Positions 24,111-33,685 of a stretch of 64,000 nucleotides of DNA are shown here, piece after piece (position 1 is the first letter of the stretch; each line of letters begins with the position of its first letter). The stretch spans positions 1 through 64,000 of the forward strand of contig NZ_JADNOP010000013.1 of assembly GCF_015557635.1 (NCBI RefSeq), in the 5' to 3' direction. The notes below the pieces were generated by a model, which worked only from the letters and a program-made list of their open reading frames with translations, made no database searches and was not told where the DNA came from. This DNA comes from Fusicatenibacter saccharivorans (GTDB lineage Bacteria; Bacillota; Clostridia; Lachnospirales; Lachnospiraceae). A program made the position numbers and the translations under genes.

Positions 24111-27100
24111 ATGAAAGCGTTATTAGAACCGATCAAAGAAATTGCCCGTTTTGACGAGCTGTTCCGTGATCTGAAAAAAGGAACCGCAGGTGTGACGGTG
24201 ATCTCGGGCTGTTTGGAAAGCCAGAAAGCCCACATGATCGCAGGTCTCTCCGAGGATGCCCCGGTGCGGCTTCTGATCGCGGAAAATGAATTAAAAGCAA
24301 AAGAATTATATGAGGATTACCGGCTGTACGATGCGGAGACGCTGTATTATCCGGCGAAGGACCTGATTTTCTATCAGGCGGACATTCACGGAAATCTGCT
24401 GATCCGGCAGCGGCTTCAGGTCATCCAGGCACTTCTTGAGCGGAAGGAAGTTACCATCATCACCAGTGTGGGGGGATGTATGGACTTTCTTCTGCCTCTT
24501 GACGTGTTTGAAAAGCACTGTATCCATCTGCGTAATGACAGCGAACTCGATCTGGATAAAATAAGAAAAGAGCTGGTGCGGCTCGGCTATGAGAGTACCT
24601 TTCAGGTGGAGTCGACCGGCCAGTTTTCCGTGCGCGGCGGCATTCTCGATATTTATCCGCTGACGGAACAAAATCCGATCCGGATTGAGCTCTGGGGCGA
24701 TGAGATAGATTCCATCCGAAGCTTCGATGCGGAGAGCCAGCGGTCGATTGAAAACCTCGAGGAAATCACAATCTATCCGGCATCGGAGCTGATCTTAACT
24801 GAGGACACGATTGCGCGCGGTGTGAAAGCGATTAAAAAAGAGGCAAAAGCGCAGAGCACAAAGTTCCGCGACAAGATGATGACGGAGGAAGCGGCGCGTA
24901 TCCGCCATGCGGCAGAGGAAATCTGCGATCAGATCGGCGAGGGCGAAATTCTGCAGGGAGCGGAGCAGTATCTTCATTATTTTTATCCGGAGACCGTCTC
25001 GTTTCTTGAGTATCTGCCGGAGAACAGCCGCATTTTCCTCGATGAGCCGAACCGCATCATCGAGTGTGCCGATGCGTTGGAAGCAGAGTTTCAGGAGAGC
25101 GTGAGCCACCGTCTCGAAAAGGGATACCTCTTGCCGGGACAGGCGAAGCTGATGTGCAGTACGGCGGAGTTTGTGGCAAAACTGAACCGCCGCGGCTGTG
25201 TTGCCGTATCGCTGATGGAGCCGCAGAAGGGCGAGTGGAACATCCGCGATGAGTTCGGTGTGACGGTGAAATCGGTCAATTCGTATAACAATCAGTTCCC
25301 GCTTCTGGTAAAAGATCTGAAATCCTGGAAAAAAGCGGGTTACCGTATTGTACTGGCGAGTCCGTCGCGGACGAGGGCGCAGCATCTGGCGGAGGACCTG
25401 CAGAATGAGGAGATTCCGGCCTTCTACAGCGAGAATGAGGAGCGTGTTCTGAAACCGGGCGAGGTCATGCTGATCCACGGCGCGGCCCGCAGAGGCTTTG
25501 AATATCCGATGCAGAAATTTGTGCTGATCACAGAGACGGATATTTTTGGAAAAGAGAAGAAGAAAAACCGGAAGAAATCGGAGTATTCCGGTCAGAAAAT
25601 CCAGAATTTTGCGGATCTATCGATCGGTGACTATGTCGTGCATGAGAGCCACGGTCTTGGTATTTACCGCGGTATCGAAAAAATTGAGATGGACCGCGTA
25701 ACGCGTGATTACATGAAAATCGAGTATGCGGGCGGATCGAACCTCTATGTGCTGGCCACCCAGCTCGATACGCTGCAGAAGTATGCGTCCGGCGAAGCTG
25801 CAAAGGTGCCGAAGCTGAATAAAATCGGCGGTCAGGAATGGAATAAGACGAAAACACGGGTTCGCCATGCGGTAAAAAATATCGCACAGGATCTCGTGAA
25901 GCTGTATGCCGAGCGGCAGGCGTCATCCGGCTATCAGTTCGGAAAGGATACGATCTGGCAGAAAGAATTTGAGGAACTGTTTCCGTTTGAGGAGACGGAC
26001 GATCAGCTTGCGGCGATCGAGGCGACAAAGGCGGACATGGAGAGCAAAAAGATCATGGACCGCCTGATCTGCGGCGATGTCGGATACGGCAAAACCGAGG
26101 TTGCAATCCGTGCAGCGTTCAAGGCAGTACAGGAGAGCAAACAGGTCGTCTACCTCGTTCCGACCACCATTCTGGCACAGCAGCATTACAATACGTTCGT
26201 TGAGCGCATGAAGGACTTTCCGGTGCGCGTTGATCTTCTGTGCCGGTTCCGCACGCCGGCAGAGCAGAAAAAAACGCTGGAGGATCTGAAAAAAGGACTC
26301 GTGGATATTGTCATTGGAACACACCGCGTTCTTTCAAAGGATGTGAAGTTCAAAGATCTTGGCCTTCTGATTGTCGATGAGGAGCAGCGGTTCGGCGTGA
26401 CGCATAAAGAAAAAATCAAACAGCTGCAAAAAAATGTGGATGTTCTGACACTGACGGCGACACCGATTCCGCGTACCATGCATATGAGCCTGATTGGAAT
26501 CCGGGATATGAGTGTGCTCGAGGAAGCACCGCAGGATCGCCAGCCCATCCAGACCTTTGTCTGTGAATACAATGAAGAAATGGTTCGCGAGGCGATTAAC
26601 CGTGAACTGGCGCGGGGCGGGCAGGTTTACTATGTCTATAACCGTGTCCAGTCGATTGCGGATATGGCAAACACGATCCAGAAGCTCGTGCCGGATGCAA
26701 ATGTAGGCTTTGCGCACGGGCAGATGAAGGAGCGCGAGCTCGAGAAGATCATGTACGGATTTATCAACGGAGAGATCGATGTGCTGGTGTCAACAACGAT
26801 CATTGAGACAGGACTCGATATTTCGAATGTCAACACGATGATTATCCATGATTCCGACCAGATGGGACTGTCACAGCTCTATCAGCTCCGCGGCCGCGTC
26901 GGACGGTCGAACCGGACGTCGTATGCGTTTCTGATGTACCGCAGAAACAAGATGTTGAAGGAAGTGGCGGAGAAGCGTCTCCATGCGATTCGTGAATTTA
27001 CGGAGATGGGAAGTGGTTTTAAAATTGCAATGCGTGATCTTGAGATCCGAGGCGCCGGAAATCTGCTGGGCGCGGAGCAGTCTGGGCATATGGAATCGGT

Positions 27101-27635
27101 TGGATACGATCTCTATTGTAAAATGCTCGCAGAGGCTGTCCAGGAGGCGAAGGGCATCGCACCGGCAGAGGCGTTCGAGACAACGATCGATCTGAATGTC
27201 AGTGCCTATATTCCAGACAGCTACATCAGCAACGAGGCTCTGAAGCTTGACACCTATAAGCGAATTGCGGCGATTGAAAATAAGGAAGAGTATGAGGACA
27301 TGACGGAGGAGCTGACCGACCGCTTCGGGGAACCGCCGAAAAATGTACAGAATCTTCTGGCTGTCGCAGAACTGAAAGCGCTGGCGCACTGTGCGTATGT
27401 GACGGAGCTGAAACAGATGGGCGATTCGGTACGAGTCACCTTACAGCAGCATGCAAAAATCGATGTAGCGCGGATTCCGGAGCTGCTGCAGAAATACCGC
27501 GACGAACTGAAATTCCAGATGGAGTCGCTGGCGTTTGTCTACACGCCGCGGCGGAGAAATTCAAAGGAAAAGATCGATCTGCTGGAGAAGAGCCATGCAC
27601 TGGTGGAAGATCTGCTGCAGATCACGCAGGAGTGA
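24111..27635 (+). CDS. mfd: Transcription-repair coupling factor
   Basis: 1174 residues, the usual size. It displaces RNA polymerase stalled at DNA lesions and recruits UvrA. The N-terminal UvrB-like part includes [10 protein letters not shown]. The CarD-like RNA polymerase-interacting domain (around residues 500-570) includes [16 protein letters not shown]. The superfamily 2 helicase/translocase has Walker [10 protein letters not shown], the DEEQRFGV box, TATPIPRT and QLRGRVGRS. The C-terminal TRCF domain that binds UvrA follows. It is translationally close to pth and is followed by a foldase gene with its own promoter. Confidence 0.97.
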   Translation: MKALLEPIKEIARFDELFRDLKKGTAGVTVISGCLESQKAHMIAGLSEDAPVRLLIAENELKAKELYEDYRLYDAETLYYPAKDLIFYQADIHGNLLIRQRLQVIQALLERKEVTIITSVGGCMDFLLPLDVFEKHCIHLRNDSELDLDKIRKELVRLGYESTFQVESTGQFSVRGGILDIYPLTEQNPIRIELWGDEIDSIRSFDAESQRSIENLEEITIYPASELILTEDTIARGVKAIKKEAKAQSTKFRDKMMTEEAARIRHAAEEICDQIGEGEILQGAEQYLHYFYPETVSFLEYLPENSRIFLDEPNRIIECADALEAEFQESVSHRLEKGYLLPGQAKLMCSTAEFVAKLNRRGCVAVSLMEPQKGEWNIRDEFGVTVKSVNSYNNQFPLLVKDLKSWKKAGYRIVLASPSRTRAQHLAEDLQNEEIPAFYSENEERVLKPGEVMLIHGAARRGFEYPMQKFVLITETDIFGKEKKKNRKKSEYSGQKIQNFADLSIGDYVVHESHGLGIYRGIEKIEMDRVTRDYMKIEYAGGSNLYVLATQLDTLQKYASGEAAKVPKLNKIGGQEWNKTKTRVRHAVKNIAQDLVKLYAERQASSGYQFGKDTIWQKEFEELFPFEETDDQLAAIEATKADMESKKIMDRLICGDVGYGKTEVAIRAAFKAVQESKQVVYLVPTTILAQQHYNTFVERMKDFPVRVDLLCRFRTPAEQKKTLEDLKKGLVDIVIGTHRVLSKDVKFKDLGLLIVDEEQRFGVTHKEKIKQLQKNVDVLTLTATPIPRTMHMSLIGIRDMSVLEEAPQDRQPIQTFVCEYNEEMVREAINRELARGGQVYYVYNRVQSIADMANTIQKLVPDANVGFAHGQMKERELEKIMYGFINGEIDVLVSTTIIETGLDISNVNTMIIHDSDQMGLSQLYQLRGRVGRSNRTSYAFLMYRRNKMLKEVAEKRLHAIREFTEMGSGFKIAMRDLEIRGAGNLLGAEQSGHMESVGYDLYCKMLAEAVQEAKGIAPAEAFETTIDLNVSAYIPDSYISNEALKLDTYKRIAAIENKEEYEDMTEELTDRFGEPPKNVQNLLAVAELKALAHCAYVTELKQMGDSVRVTLQQHAKIDVARIPELLQKYRDELKFQMESLAFVYTPRRRNSKEKIDLLEKSHALVEDLLQITQE

Positions 27636-27691
27636 AACACTCGCATACCCACAAAATCGTGTGAAAAAGGCGTGAACAGGGAAGAAAAAAG

Positions 27692-27720
27692 TTGCCCTGT
27701 ATCAGCAAAAAGGGTATAAT
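27692..27720 (+). promoter_or_regulatory. Promoter of the foldase lipoprotein gene
   Basis: TTGCCC (27692-27697), a 17-bp spacer, TATAAT (27715-27720), giving a leader of about 130 bases. Confidence 0.6.
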
Positions 27721-27858
27721 AGAAAAAGCGTTTATAAAAATCGATGCAGGACCGGAAATTCGAATGTGTAAAAAAGTCGGGCATTTGAAAGGCCCGGACA
27801 GTTTTGAAAAGGTAAATTCTTTTTGAGCATACATTTCGCCCTGCATGAGGAGGAAGTA

Positions 27859-29253
27859 ATGAAAAATTTAAAAGCAAAAGCAGTCTGCGTTATGCTGAGT
27901 GCTTCGATGGCAGCGATGGGACTGACCGGCTGCGGTTCCGACAATGTGGACGGAACAAAAACGGCAATTACTGTAAATGACGAGTCGATTACACTCGGAC
28001 AGGCAAATTTCATGCTGAGATATCAGCAGGCAACCATGTACAATTATTATTCCAAGATGTACTCGATGTACGGAATGCAGATGCCGTCTGAGATGTACGA
28101 CAAGGAAGGCGACGATGGAAAGACTACCGGGGAAACGTTCAAGGAGCAGTCTCTTGATACGATCGAAAAAGAGCTTCTGATGCAGCAGCACGCAGAGGAA
28201 TACGGAATTTCCCTGACAGACGAGGAAAAACAGCAGGCGAAAGAGGCTGCACAGGCATTCGCAGATAAGAACGGTGACGATGTGATGAAAAAGCTGCACG
28301 CAACCGTTGAGGACATCCAGGATGCACTGGAGCTGTATGTTATTCAGACCAAAATTTATGATCCGATCATCGCAGATGTAGATACCGAGGTATCCGATGA
28401 AGAGGCAAAACAGACCTCCATCAGCTACATCACGGTATCCACAGCAGGAACCGAGAAGGATGACGATGGAAAAACGATTGATTTGACGGACGAGGAAAAA
28501 GCGGCAAAGAAAGAAATCGCACAGAGATTCCTGGATCTCTTAAAAGAGTCTGAGGATCCGGCAACCGCATCGTTTACTGATCTGCGCAAGGAGCTGAACG
28601 ATCAGTTAAATGCGGAGAATACCGCAGATTCCACCGATTCTGCAGATGGCTCCGATGAGAGCAGTTCTTCTTCCGATGCTTCCGACACAAGCGCATCCGA
28701 CGCTTCAAGCGCGAGCACATCGAGCAGTTCCGACAGCGATTCCTCCTCAGAAGTTTCATATCTGACCTCTTCCGAGACATCCTTTGGAACCGGATCGGAG
28801 AAAGACGATGACGATACCTGTTCTCTTGGAGATAAAGTAGCGGAAGAAGCAGCAAAGCTGAAGGATGGCGAGTATTATGACGGTGTCATCGAAGGCGATG
28901 ATGCATATTATGTGATCCGTGTAGATAAAGCATTCGACGAGGATAAAACCGAGTCCAGAAGACAGACTATCATTTCCAACCGCAAATCGGATAAGTACAA
29001 CGATACACTGGATGGATGGGTAAAGGAGAGCGATATCAAGGTCGCATCCAACTGGAAAAAACTTGAAGTAACGGACGCAGATCTGTATACGATGACAGTT
29101 GACAGCGCTTCTACAGATTCCACAGATGGAACCACAACCGACAGCACAACAACGGACAGTACAACGTCTGACAGCACGACATCAGGCAGTACCGAAACGA
29201 CATCGACAAGCAGCACAGGCACTGCTTCGACGTCTTCAAGCACTGCAGAATAA
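27859..29253 (+). CDS. SurA/PrsA-like peptidyl-prolyl isomerase lipoprotein with Ser-rich insertion
   Basis: 464 residues. Lipobox GLTGC (Cys about 22) makes it an extracytoplasmic lipoprotein. An N-terminal chaperone-like helical region (about 45-170) has the SurA_N pattern. A parvulin-like region starts with SISYITVS, and its closing strands include DGEYYDGVIEGDDAYYVIRV. Between them a Ser/Asp/Thr-rich insertion of about 70 residues (about 250-320) interrupts the domain, and a Ser/Thr-rich tail ends the protein. PrsA-type foldases help secreted proteins fold outside the membrane. GAGGAGG precedes the ATG at 27859. Isomerase activity is uncertain because of the insertion. Confidence 0.78.
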   Translation: MKNLKAKAVCVMLSASMAAMGLTGCGSDNVDGTKTAITVNDESITLGQANFMLRYQQATMYNYYSKMYSMYGMQMPSEMYDKEGDDGKTTGETFKEQSLDTIEKELLMQQHAEEYGISLTDEEKQQAKEAAQAFADKNGDDVMKKLHATVEDIQDALELYVIQTKIYDPIIADVDTEVSDEEAKQTSISYITVSTAGTEKDDDGKTIDLTDEEKAAKKEIAQRFLDLLKESEDPATASFTDLRKELNDQLNAENTADSTDSADGSDESSSSSDASDTSASDASSASTSSSSDSDSSSEVSYLTSSETSFGTGSEKDDDDTCSLGDKVAEEAAKLKDGEYYDGVIEGDDAYYVIRVDKAFDEDKTESRRQTIISNRKSDKYNDTLDGWVKESDIKVASNWKKLEVTDADLYTMTVDSASTDSTDGTTTDSTTTDSTTSDSTTSGSTETTSTSSTGTASTSSSTAE

Positions 29254-29270
29254 AAGCATACGATACAGGA

Positions 29271-29313
29271 CAAACGGCAGCCGGATCCGGGAGAGGGGTC
29301 CGGCTGCTGTTTG
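29271..29313 (+). terminator. Hairpin terminator after the foldase gene
   Basis: CAAACGGCAGCCGGATCC pairs with GGGTCCGGCTGCTGTTTG. The stem is strong but only a weak T-rich stretch follows. Confidence 0.6.
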
Positions 29314-29370
29314 TGTCTGAAAATATTTTGGAACAAAAAAAAGAAAATAATAGGGAATTTGTAGAGTAAA

Positions 29371-29399
29371 TTGACAATAGTAAGAAGTTTATTTAAAAT
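29371..29399 (+). promoter_or_regulatory. Promoter of the His-tailed lipoprotein gene
   Basis: TTGACA (29371-29376), a 17-bp spacer, TAAAAT (29394-29399). Confidence 0.65.
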
Positions 29400-29500
29400 G
29401 AAATTACAACCAGAGTGTGTTTCACAGATTGCGGAAATAATTTTTCAGACACGCTCTAATGTTCAGGCGAAAACGATGTACCAGGAAAGAAGGTGGAGAA

Positions 29501-29788
29501 ATGAAGAAGGCAGTAATTTCCGTACTTGTCGGTACAGCAGTATTGGCTTTCGTTGCGTGTGGAAAAAATGCTGCAACGGAAAACAGTTCCGATTCGGGTG
29601 TTTCAACGGTATCGGCATCCTCGCAGGTGGAAAATGGACAGAAAGCAACCCGTGTGAATCAGGGAACAAATTTGTCTCCGGGGTCACCGAAGAATATCCC
29701 GTCCGGTGGGGGGAACAGCTCGGGCAGGACACATCATTCGGAGACGCATCATTCGGAGACACATCATTCAGACGCGCATCATGATTAA
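29501..29788 (+). CDS. Small lipoprotein with a histidine-rich repeat tail
   Basis: 95 residues. MKKAVIS and a hydrophobic core end in lipobox AFVAC (Cys20). The middle is Ser/Asn-rich and looks disordered. The last 19 residues repeat THHSE twice and end HHSDAHHD, giving eight His in four pairs, a plausible surface metal-binding site for zinc or nickel. GGTGGAG precedes the ATG, and a good promoter lies about 100 bp upstream. An overlapping frame (29371-29784) has no signal and is rejected. No family recognised. Confidence 0.65.
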   Translation: MKKAVISVLVGTAVLAFVACGKNAATENSSDSGVSTVSASSQVENGQKATRVNQGTNLSPGSPKNIPSGGGNSSGRTHHSETHHSETHHSDAHHD

Positions 29789-29828
29789 GGATGTCAGGGT
29801 TTGCTGAACATCCGTGAACGGAAACAGG

Positions 29829-29860
29829 AGAAGGGGTATCCAAAACGGATACCTCTTTTC
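29829..29860 (+). terminator. Terminator after the His-tailed lipoprotein gene
   Basis: AGGGGTATCC-AAAAC-GGATACCTCTTTTCT: an 8-bp stem followed by a T-rich run. Confidence 0.75.
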
Positions 29861-30002
29861 TACTTGTCGGGAAAACAATACAATGCTATACTGAACATGA
29901 ATTTGACGCGAAAAGTGCGGCAGGTTCAGAAAAAACAGCCGGGATTTGTCAGTATACGCGGACATGTGCTGCAGGGAACTCGGGCAGAATGGAGAAAAGA
30001 AA

Positions 30003-30887
30003 ATGACAAGAGAAGAATTTGAACAGCTTGCCGGAGCAGGTGTCATTTTATTGGATGGCGCAACCGGATCAAATCTGACAAAAGCGGGAATGCCAAAAGG
30101 AGTCAGTACAGAGCTTTGGGTTCTGGAGCACCCTGATATTCTGGCAAATTTACAGAAGGCTTACGTGGAGGCGGGAAGCCAGATTGTCTATGCGCCGACC
30201 TTTGGTGCAAACAGACTGAAATTAGCGGATTATGGAAGAGAAAACGAGGTGGAGGAGCTGAATGCACGCCTGGTGGACATCTCGAAAAAAGCGCTTGCCG
30301 GAACAGGTGCGCTGATCGCGGGAGATTTTTCTACACCAGGAAAAATGCTGCAGCCAAAAGGCGATCTCTCTTATGAAGAGCTGCTGGAATCCTACACAGA
30401 GCAGGTAACAGCGGTAGCAAATGCAGGCGTTGATCTTCTGGTAGCGGAGACGATGCTGAGCGTAGACGAAACGTGTGTCTTTATGGATGCTGCACTTTCT
30501 GTCTGCGATCTGCCGATTATGTGTTCTCTGACGCTGGAAGCAGACGGTTCTGCCCTGTTCGGCGGAAACGCTGTGGAAGCAGTTGAGACACTGCAGGAAA
30601 TGGGAGCATCCGCCGTAGGACTGAACTGCTCGGTCGGACCGGATCAGCTTGAGGCAGTCGTAAATTCCATGAAAAAAGTGGCAAGAGTACCGGTTATCGT
30701 AAAACCGAATGCCGGCCTGCCGAAAATCACGCCGACCGGAGAGGCAATCTACAGCATGGATGCGCCGACGTTCGCAAAATATATGAACATTCTGGTAGAC
30801 GCAGGAGCAGGCATTGTCGGCGGCTGCTGCGGAACGACACCGGAGTATATTCGTCTGGTGAAAGAAATGCTGGATGCGAGAAAGTAA
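30003..30887 (+). CDS. Stand-alone homocysteine S-methyltransferase domain protein
   Basis: 294 residues, matching only the N-terminal homocysteine-binding barrel of MetH. The zinc thiolates are Cys209 in GLNCS and Cys275-Cys276 in GGCCGTTP. The opening LLDGATGSNL and the PTFGANR motif are typical. It would methylate homocysteine, with the methyl donor supplied by a separate corrinoid or folate protein, or by S-methylmethionine/betaine as in MmuM/BHMT relatives. No cobalamin-binding or pterin-binding gene is adjacent. The ATG at 30003 is chosen for the GGAG upstream; the frame extends to 29946. Confidence 0.88.
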   Translation: MTREEFEQLAGAGVILLDGATGSNLTKAGMPKGVSTELWVLEHPDILANLQKAYVEAGSQIVYAPTFGANRLKLADYGRENEVEELNARLVDISKKALAGTGALIAGDFSTPGKMLQPKGDLSYEELLESYTEQVTAVANAGVDLLVAETMLSVDETCVFMDAALSVCDLPIMCSLTLEADGSALFGGNAVEAVETLQEMGASAVGLNCSVGPDQLEAVVNSMKKVARVPVIVKPNAGLPKITPTGEAIYSMDAPTFAKYMNILVDAGAGIVGGCCGTTPEYIRLVKEMLDARK

Positions 30888-30927
30888 ATCAAAGATTACA
30901 ATTCGCAGGAAACTGTGAGATGTAATG

Positions 30928-30970
30928 AATTCCCCTGTTGCGGACAAAATCTGTACGGGGGAATTTTTTT
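30928..30970 (+). terminator. Terminator after the homocysteine methyltransferase gene
   Basis: AATTCCCC pairs with GGGGGAATT and TTTTTTT follows. Directly after it (30969-31009) is a second hairpin, TTACGTTACCGGAAA facing TTTCCGATAACGTAA with one mismatch. The 311-bp gap to the next gene holds nothing else I recognise. Confidence 0.8.
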
Positions 30971-31199
30971 ACGTTACCGGAAACTTTGTTGAATTTTCCG
31001 ATAACGTAAAAAGCCCTCCGGGCAGGATTCTTTCTTACAGAGAACAAGACAAAACAGGTTTCAACGATCTGGTTTGATAGACAATCTGGGTGGAGAAAAA
31101 AGGATAGGAAGTCTGGAAAAAAGACATGGAATTGTGGAGAAAAGTCTGGTAGAATACGTGTCGTGTGGAAAACCTTCCGTACAGAAAGGATGATAAAGG

Positions 31200-31910
31200 A
31201 TGTATCAGAATTATATTTTTGATTTATATGGAACTCTGGTAGATATACATACGAATGAAAAGAAAGCGTATCTCTGGAAAAAAATGAGCCTGTTCTTTGG
31301 GATGAAAGGGGCCGCCTATGAGCCGAAAGAACTCCGGATGGCGTATGAGACAAAAATCAAAGAGCAGGAAGCTGCGCTTAAAATGGAGTGCCGCGGCAGC
31401 CATGTACCGGAAATCGACATTGCGGATGTGTTCCGGCAGCTGTTTGAGGATCAGGCTGTTTCAGTAACGGAAGAAGAAATTGCAGATCTGGCGAAAATGT
31501 TCCGTGCGATTTCGATAGAAGAACTGAAATTGTTCCCCGGCGTGCCGGAAATGCTGCAGCGTTTAAAAGACGCAGGAAAGAAGGTTTTTCTGCTGTCCAA
31601 TGCACAGGCGCTTTTCACCGCGCCGGAAATTTCCCTGCTTGGCCTTACGAAATACTTTGATGGAATCCTGCTCTCATCGGATGCCGGTGTGAAAAAACCG
31701 GATCCGGCGTTTTATGAGATGCTGCTGAAGCAGTATCACCTCGATCCGGCAGAATGCCTGATGACAGGAAATGACGATATCGCTGACTGCCACGGTGCAG
31801 CCTCTGCCGGAATCGCAAGCCGTTACGTGGCAACGCGCCAGTCACCGAAAATCAATGGTCCGCTGCCGGAAAACTGTGAGAAGATCGCGGCGATTGCGGA
31901 GTTGTTCTGA
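31200..31910 (+). CDS. HAD-superfamily hydrolase
   Basis: 236 residues. Motif I is FDLYGTL with nucleophile Asp8, but the usual second Asp (+2) is Tyr10, as in the haloacid dehalogenase/epoxide hydrolase branch rather than classical phosphatases. Motif II is the Ser in LLSNAQ, motif III is Lys in VKKPDPAFY, and motif IV is MTGNDDIADCHGA. A helical cap is inserted after motif I. The substrate is not inferable. The gene is flanked by a terminator and converges on the MATE gene. Confidence 0.85.
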   Translation: MYQNYIFDLYGTLVDIHTNEKKAYLWKKMSLFFGMKGAAYEPKELRMAYETKIKEQEAALKMECRGSHVPEIDIADVFRQLFEDQAVSVTEEEIADLAKMFRAISIEELKLFPGVPEMLQRLKDAGKKVFLLSNAQALFTAPEISLLGLTKYFDGILLSSDAGVKKPDPAFYEMLLKQYHLDPAECLMTGNDDIADCHGAASAGIASRYVATRQSPKINGPLPENCEKIAAIAELF

Positions 31911-31950
31911 TTAAAGAGCATTCAGCAGCACTCCTGAAAAAATAATGCGA

Positions 31951-32002
31951 AAAAATGGGCTGTCGCACTACGTTCATTTTCTTAGTGCAACAGCCCATTT
32001 TG
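31951..32002. terminator. Bidirectional terminator between HAD and MATE genes
   Basis: AAAATGGGCTGTCGCACTA pairs with TAGTGCAACAGCCCATTTT with one mismatch around a 12-base loop. It has an A-run on one side and a T-run on the other. Confidence 0.85.
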
Positions 32003-32024
32003 CTTATGTCAGGAAAGGAATCCT

Positions 32025-33386
32025 TCAGTTTTTCCGCATTCCTTTATTCCATCGGAATTTCCGATAGCAGGCATAAATCAGAACACTGCATACCAGCCAT
32101 CCCGCCGGATAACCAAGTGCAATCGGAATGATGGAATCAAATATATGTGACATCACAAACAGGTAAATCTGGCGGAACACGACGAAGCTTCCGAGCATTA
32201 CGATCATTGGTGTTCTGGTGTCTCCTGCGCCACGCAGGACGTTGGAATAAACCTGGTTGACGCAGCAGAGAATGTAGAACGGGGATAGCAGATACAGAAA
32301 CAGGGTTCCGTAACGAATCACAGCTGCCTCCTGGTTAAACAGATAGACCATTTGCGGAGCGAAAATCAGCAGAGGAATCATCATCACAATGGTTACAAGC
32401 TCAGCAAGCAGGAATGCGGTTGTAGCACCCTTTTTTGCACGGTCAATGTAGCTGGCACCGACGTTCTGTCCGGTGAAGGTGGTCGAAGCAAGACCAACAC
32501 TCATCATCGGCAGCATCATAAACTGGTCGATTTTCATGTAGGCACTCCAGCCCGCCATAACATCCGAGCCGAATACATTGATATAGGACTGCACGAAAAC
32601 GTTGGAAACGGAAGTCACCATCTGCTGGATCGCTGCCGGCAGTCCGACGCAGACGATGCGGTACAGCAAAGACCAGTCCATGCAGAGCTTTTTCCAACAG
32701 ATGCGGTATGGGCCGTCTGTTGTGGTCAGCACATACAGCGTCAGAACCGCCGAAAGGTACTGTGCAATAACGGTTGCAAGCGCCACACCCTCGATTCCCA
32801 TGCCGAAGGAAACGACAAACAAAAGATCGAGCACGGTATTGACAACAGCGGAAAAAATCAGGAAATACAGCGGATGGCGGGAATCGCCGACAGCGCGGAG
32901 AACGCCGGAGCCCATGTTGTAGAACATCAGACCGGCAACACCGCCAAAGTAAATTTTAAGATACGTTGCCGACTCACGGATGACATCGTCCGGTGTGCTC
33001 ATCATGCGGAGCATGTACGGCGTGATGAGAATGCCGAGAATGGTAAAGACAATGGAGAGAATAAACGTCATCACCAGTGTCGTGCTGACGGTGCGGCTGA
33101 CCTTTTCATCCGCCTTTGCGCCATAATACTGAGAGATAATGACACCGGCACCGGTGGAAAGTCCCATGAAAAAGCCGATCAGAGAATTGATGATCGGACC
33201 GACGGAGCCGACGGCGGCGAGTGCTTCCTTGCCGACAAAGTTGCCGACAACGATGCTGTCAACGGTGTTGTAAAGCTGCTGGAAGAGATTTCCGGCCATC
33301 AGCGGAAGAGAGAAGAGAAGAAGCTGTTTCCAGATAGAGCCCTGGGTCATATCGCGGGCTTTGCTCTTTTGTACTGTTTTCGTCAT
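32025..33386 (-). CDS. MATE-family multidrug/metabolite efflux transporter
   Basis: 453 residues, 12 predicted membrane helices, usual length. The two pseudo-repeats each carry a family-like motif: PLMAGNLFQQLYNTVDSIVVG near the N-terminus, with GAGVIISQYYGA after it, and SNVLRGAGDTRTP in the second half. It is predicted to exchange Na+ or H+ for drugs or metabolites. I use the ATG at 33386, preceded by AAAGGGGA; a longer frame to 33839 overlaps the divergent esterase gene and encodes nothing membrane-like. Confidence 0.92.
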   Translation of the reverse strand: MTKTVQKSKARDMTQGSIWKQLLLFSLPLMAGNLFQQLYNTVDSIVVGNFVGKEALAAVGSVGPIINSLIGFFMGLSTGAGVIISQYYGAKADEKVSRTVSTTLVMTFILSIVFTILGILITPYMLRMMSTPDDVIRESATYLKIYFGGVAGLMFYNMGSGVLRAVGDSRHPLYFLIFSAVVNTVLDLLFVVSFGMGIEGVALATVIAQYLSAVLTLYVLTTTDGPYRICWKKLCMDWSLLYRIVCVGLPAAIQQMVTSVSNVFVQSYINVFGSDVMAGWSAYMKIDQFMMLPMMSVGLASTTFTGQNVGASYIDRAKKGATTAFLLAELVTIVMMIPLLIFAPQMVYLFNQEAAVIRYGTLFLYLLSPFYILCCVNQVYSNVLRGAGDTRTPMIVMLGSFVVFRQIYLFVMSHIFDSIIPIALGYPAGWLVCSVLIYACYRKFRWNKGMRKN

Positions 33387-33520
33387 AGTAGTCCCCTTTT
33401 TTACGTTGATTTTACCTTCTTTTTTATTGTAGCACTTTGAAGTTGTGATGGAAATATCCATTTTTGACGTGATTTTCGGACTTTGTTGATATAAACAGCC
33501 GAAAATAAAAGTAAAAAGAA

Positions 33521-33549
33521 TTGTTTCTGAAAAAATTGTCTGGTATAAT
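33521..33549 (+). promoter_or_regulatory. Promoter of the carboxylesterase gene
   Basis: TTGTTT (33521-33526), a 17-bp spacer, TATAAT (33544-33549), leaving a leader of about 130 bases. Confidence 0.6.
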
Positions 33550-33685
33550 AGGGAGCAGATGCGTAAATGCAAAAACAACAGATGCTTCAAAGACCGGTGC
33601 AAAAACGGAAAGATCAGGGGGATTTTGCGGTGGCTTTTTGGAAACTGCGCGTCACAGAACAGGATAGAAAGAAGGTAACCGAAAT

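Noticed and set aside
29371-29784. 137-residue frame overlapping the His-tailed lipoprotein
   Set aside because: Starts inside the promoter, lacks a ribosome binding site and has no signal or domain; the +2 frame has lipobox and SD.
33559-33685. Small basic Cys-containing ORF (about 39 residues) before the carboxylesterase
   Set aside because: Starts only 10 bases after the -10 box, with no ribosome binding site, and an equally long frame overlaps it; likely leader sequence.
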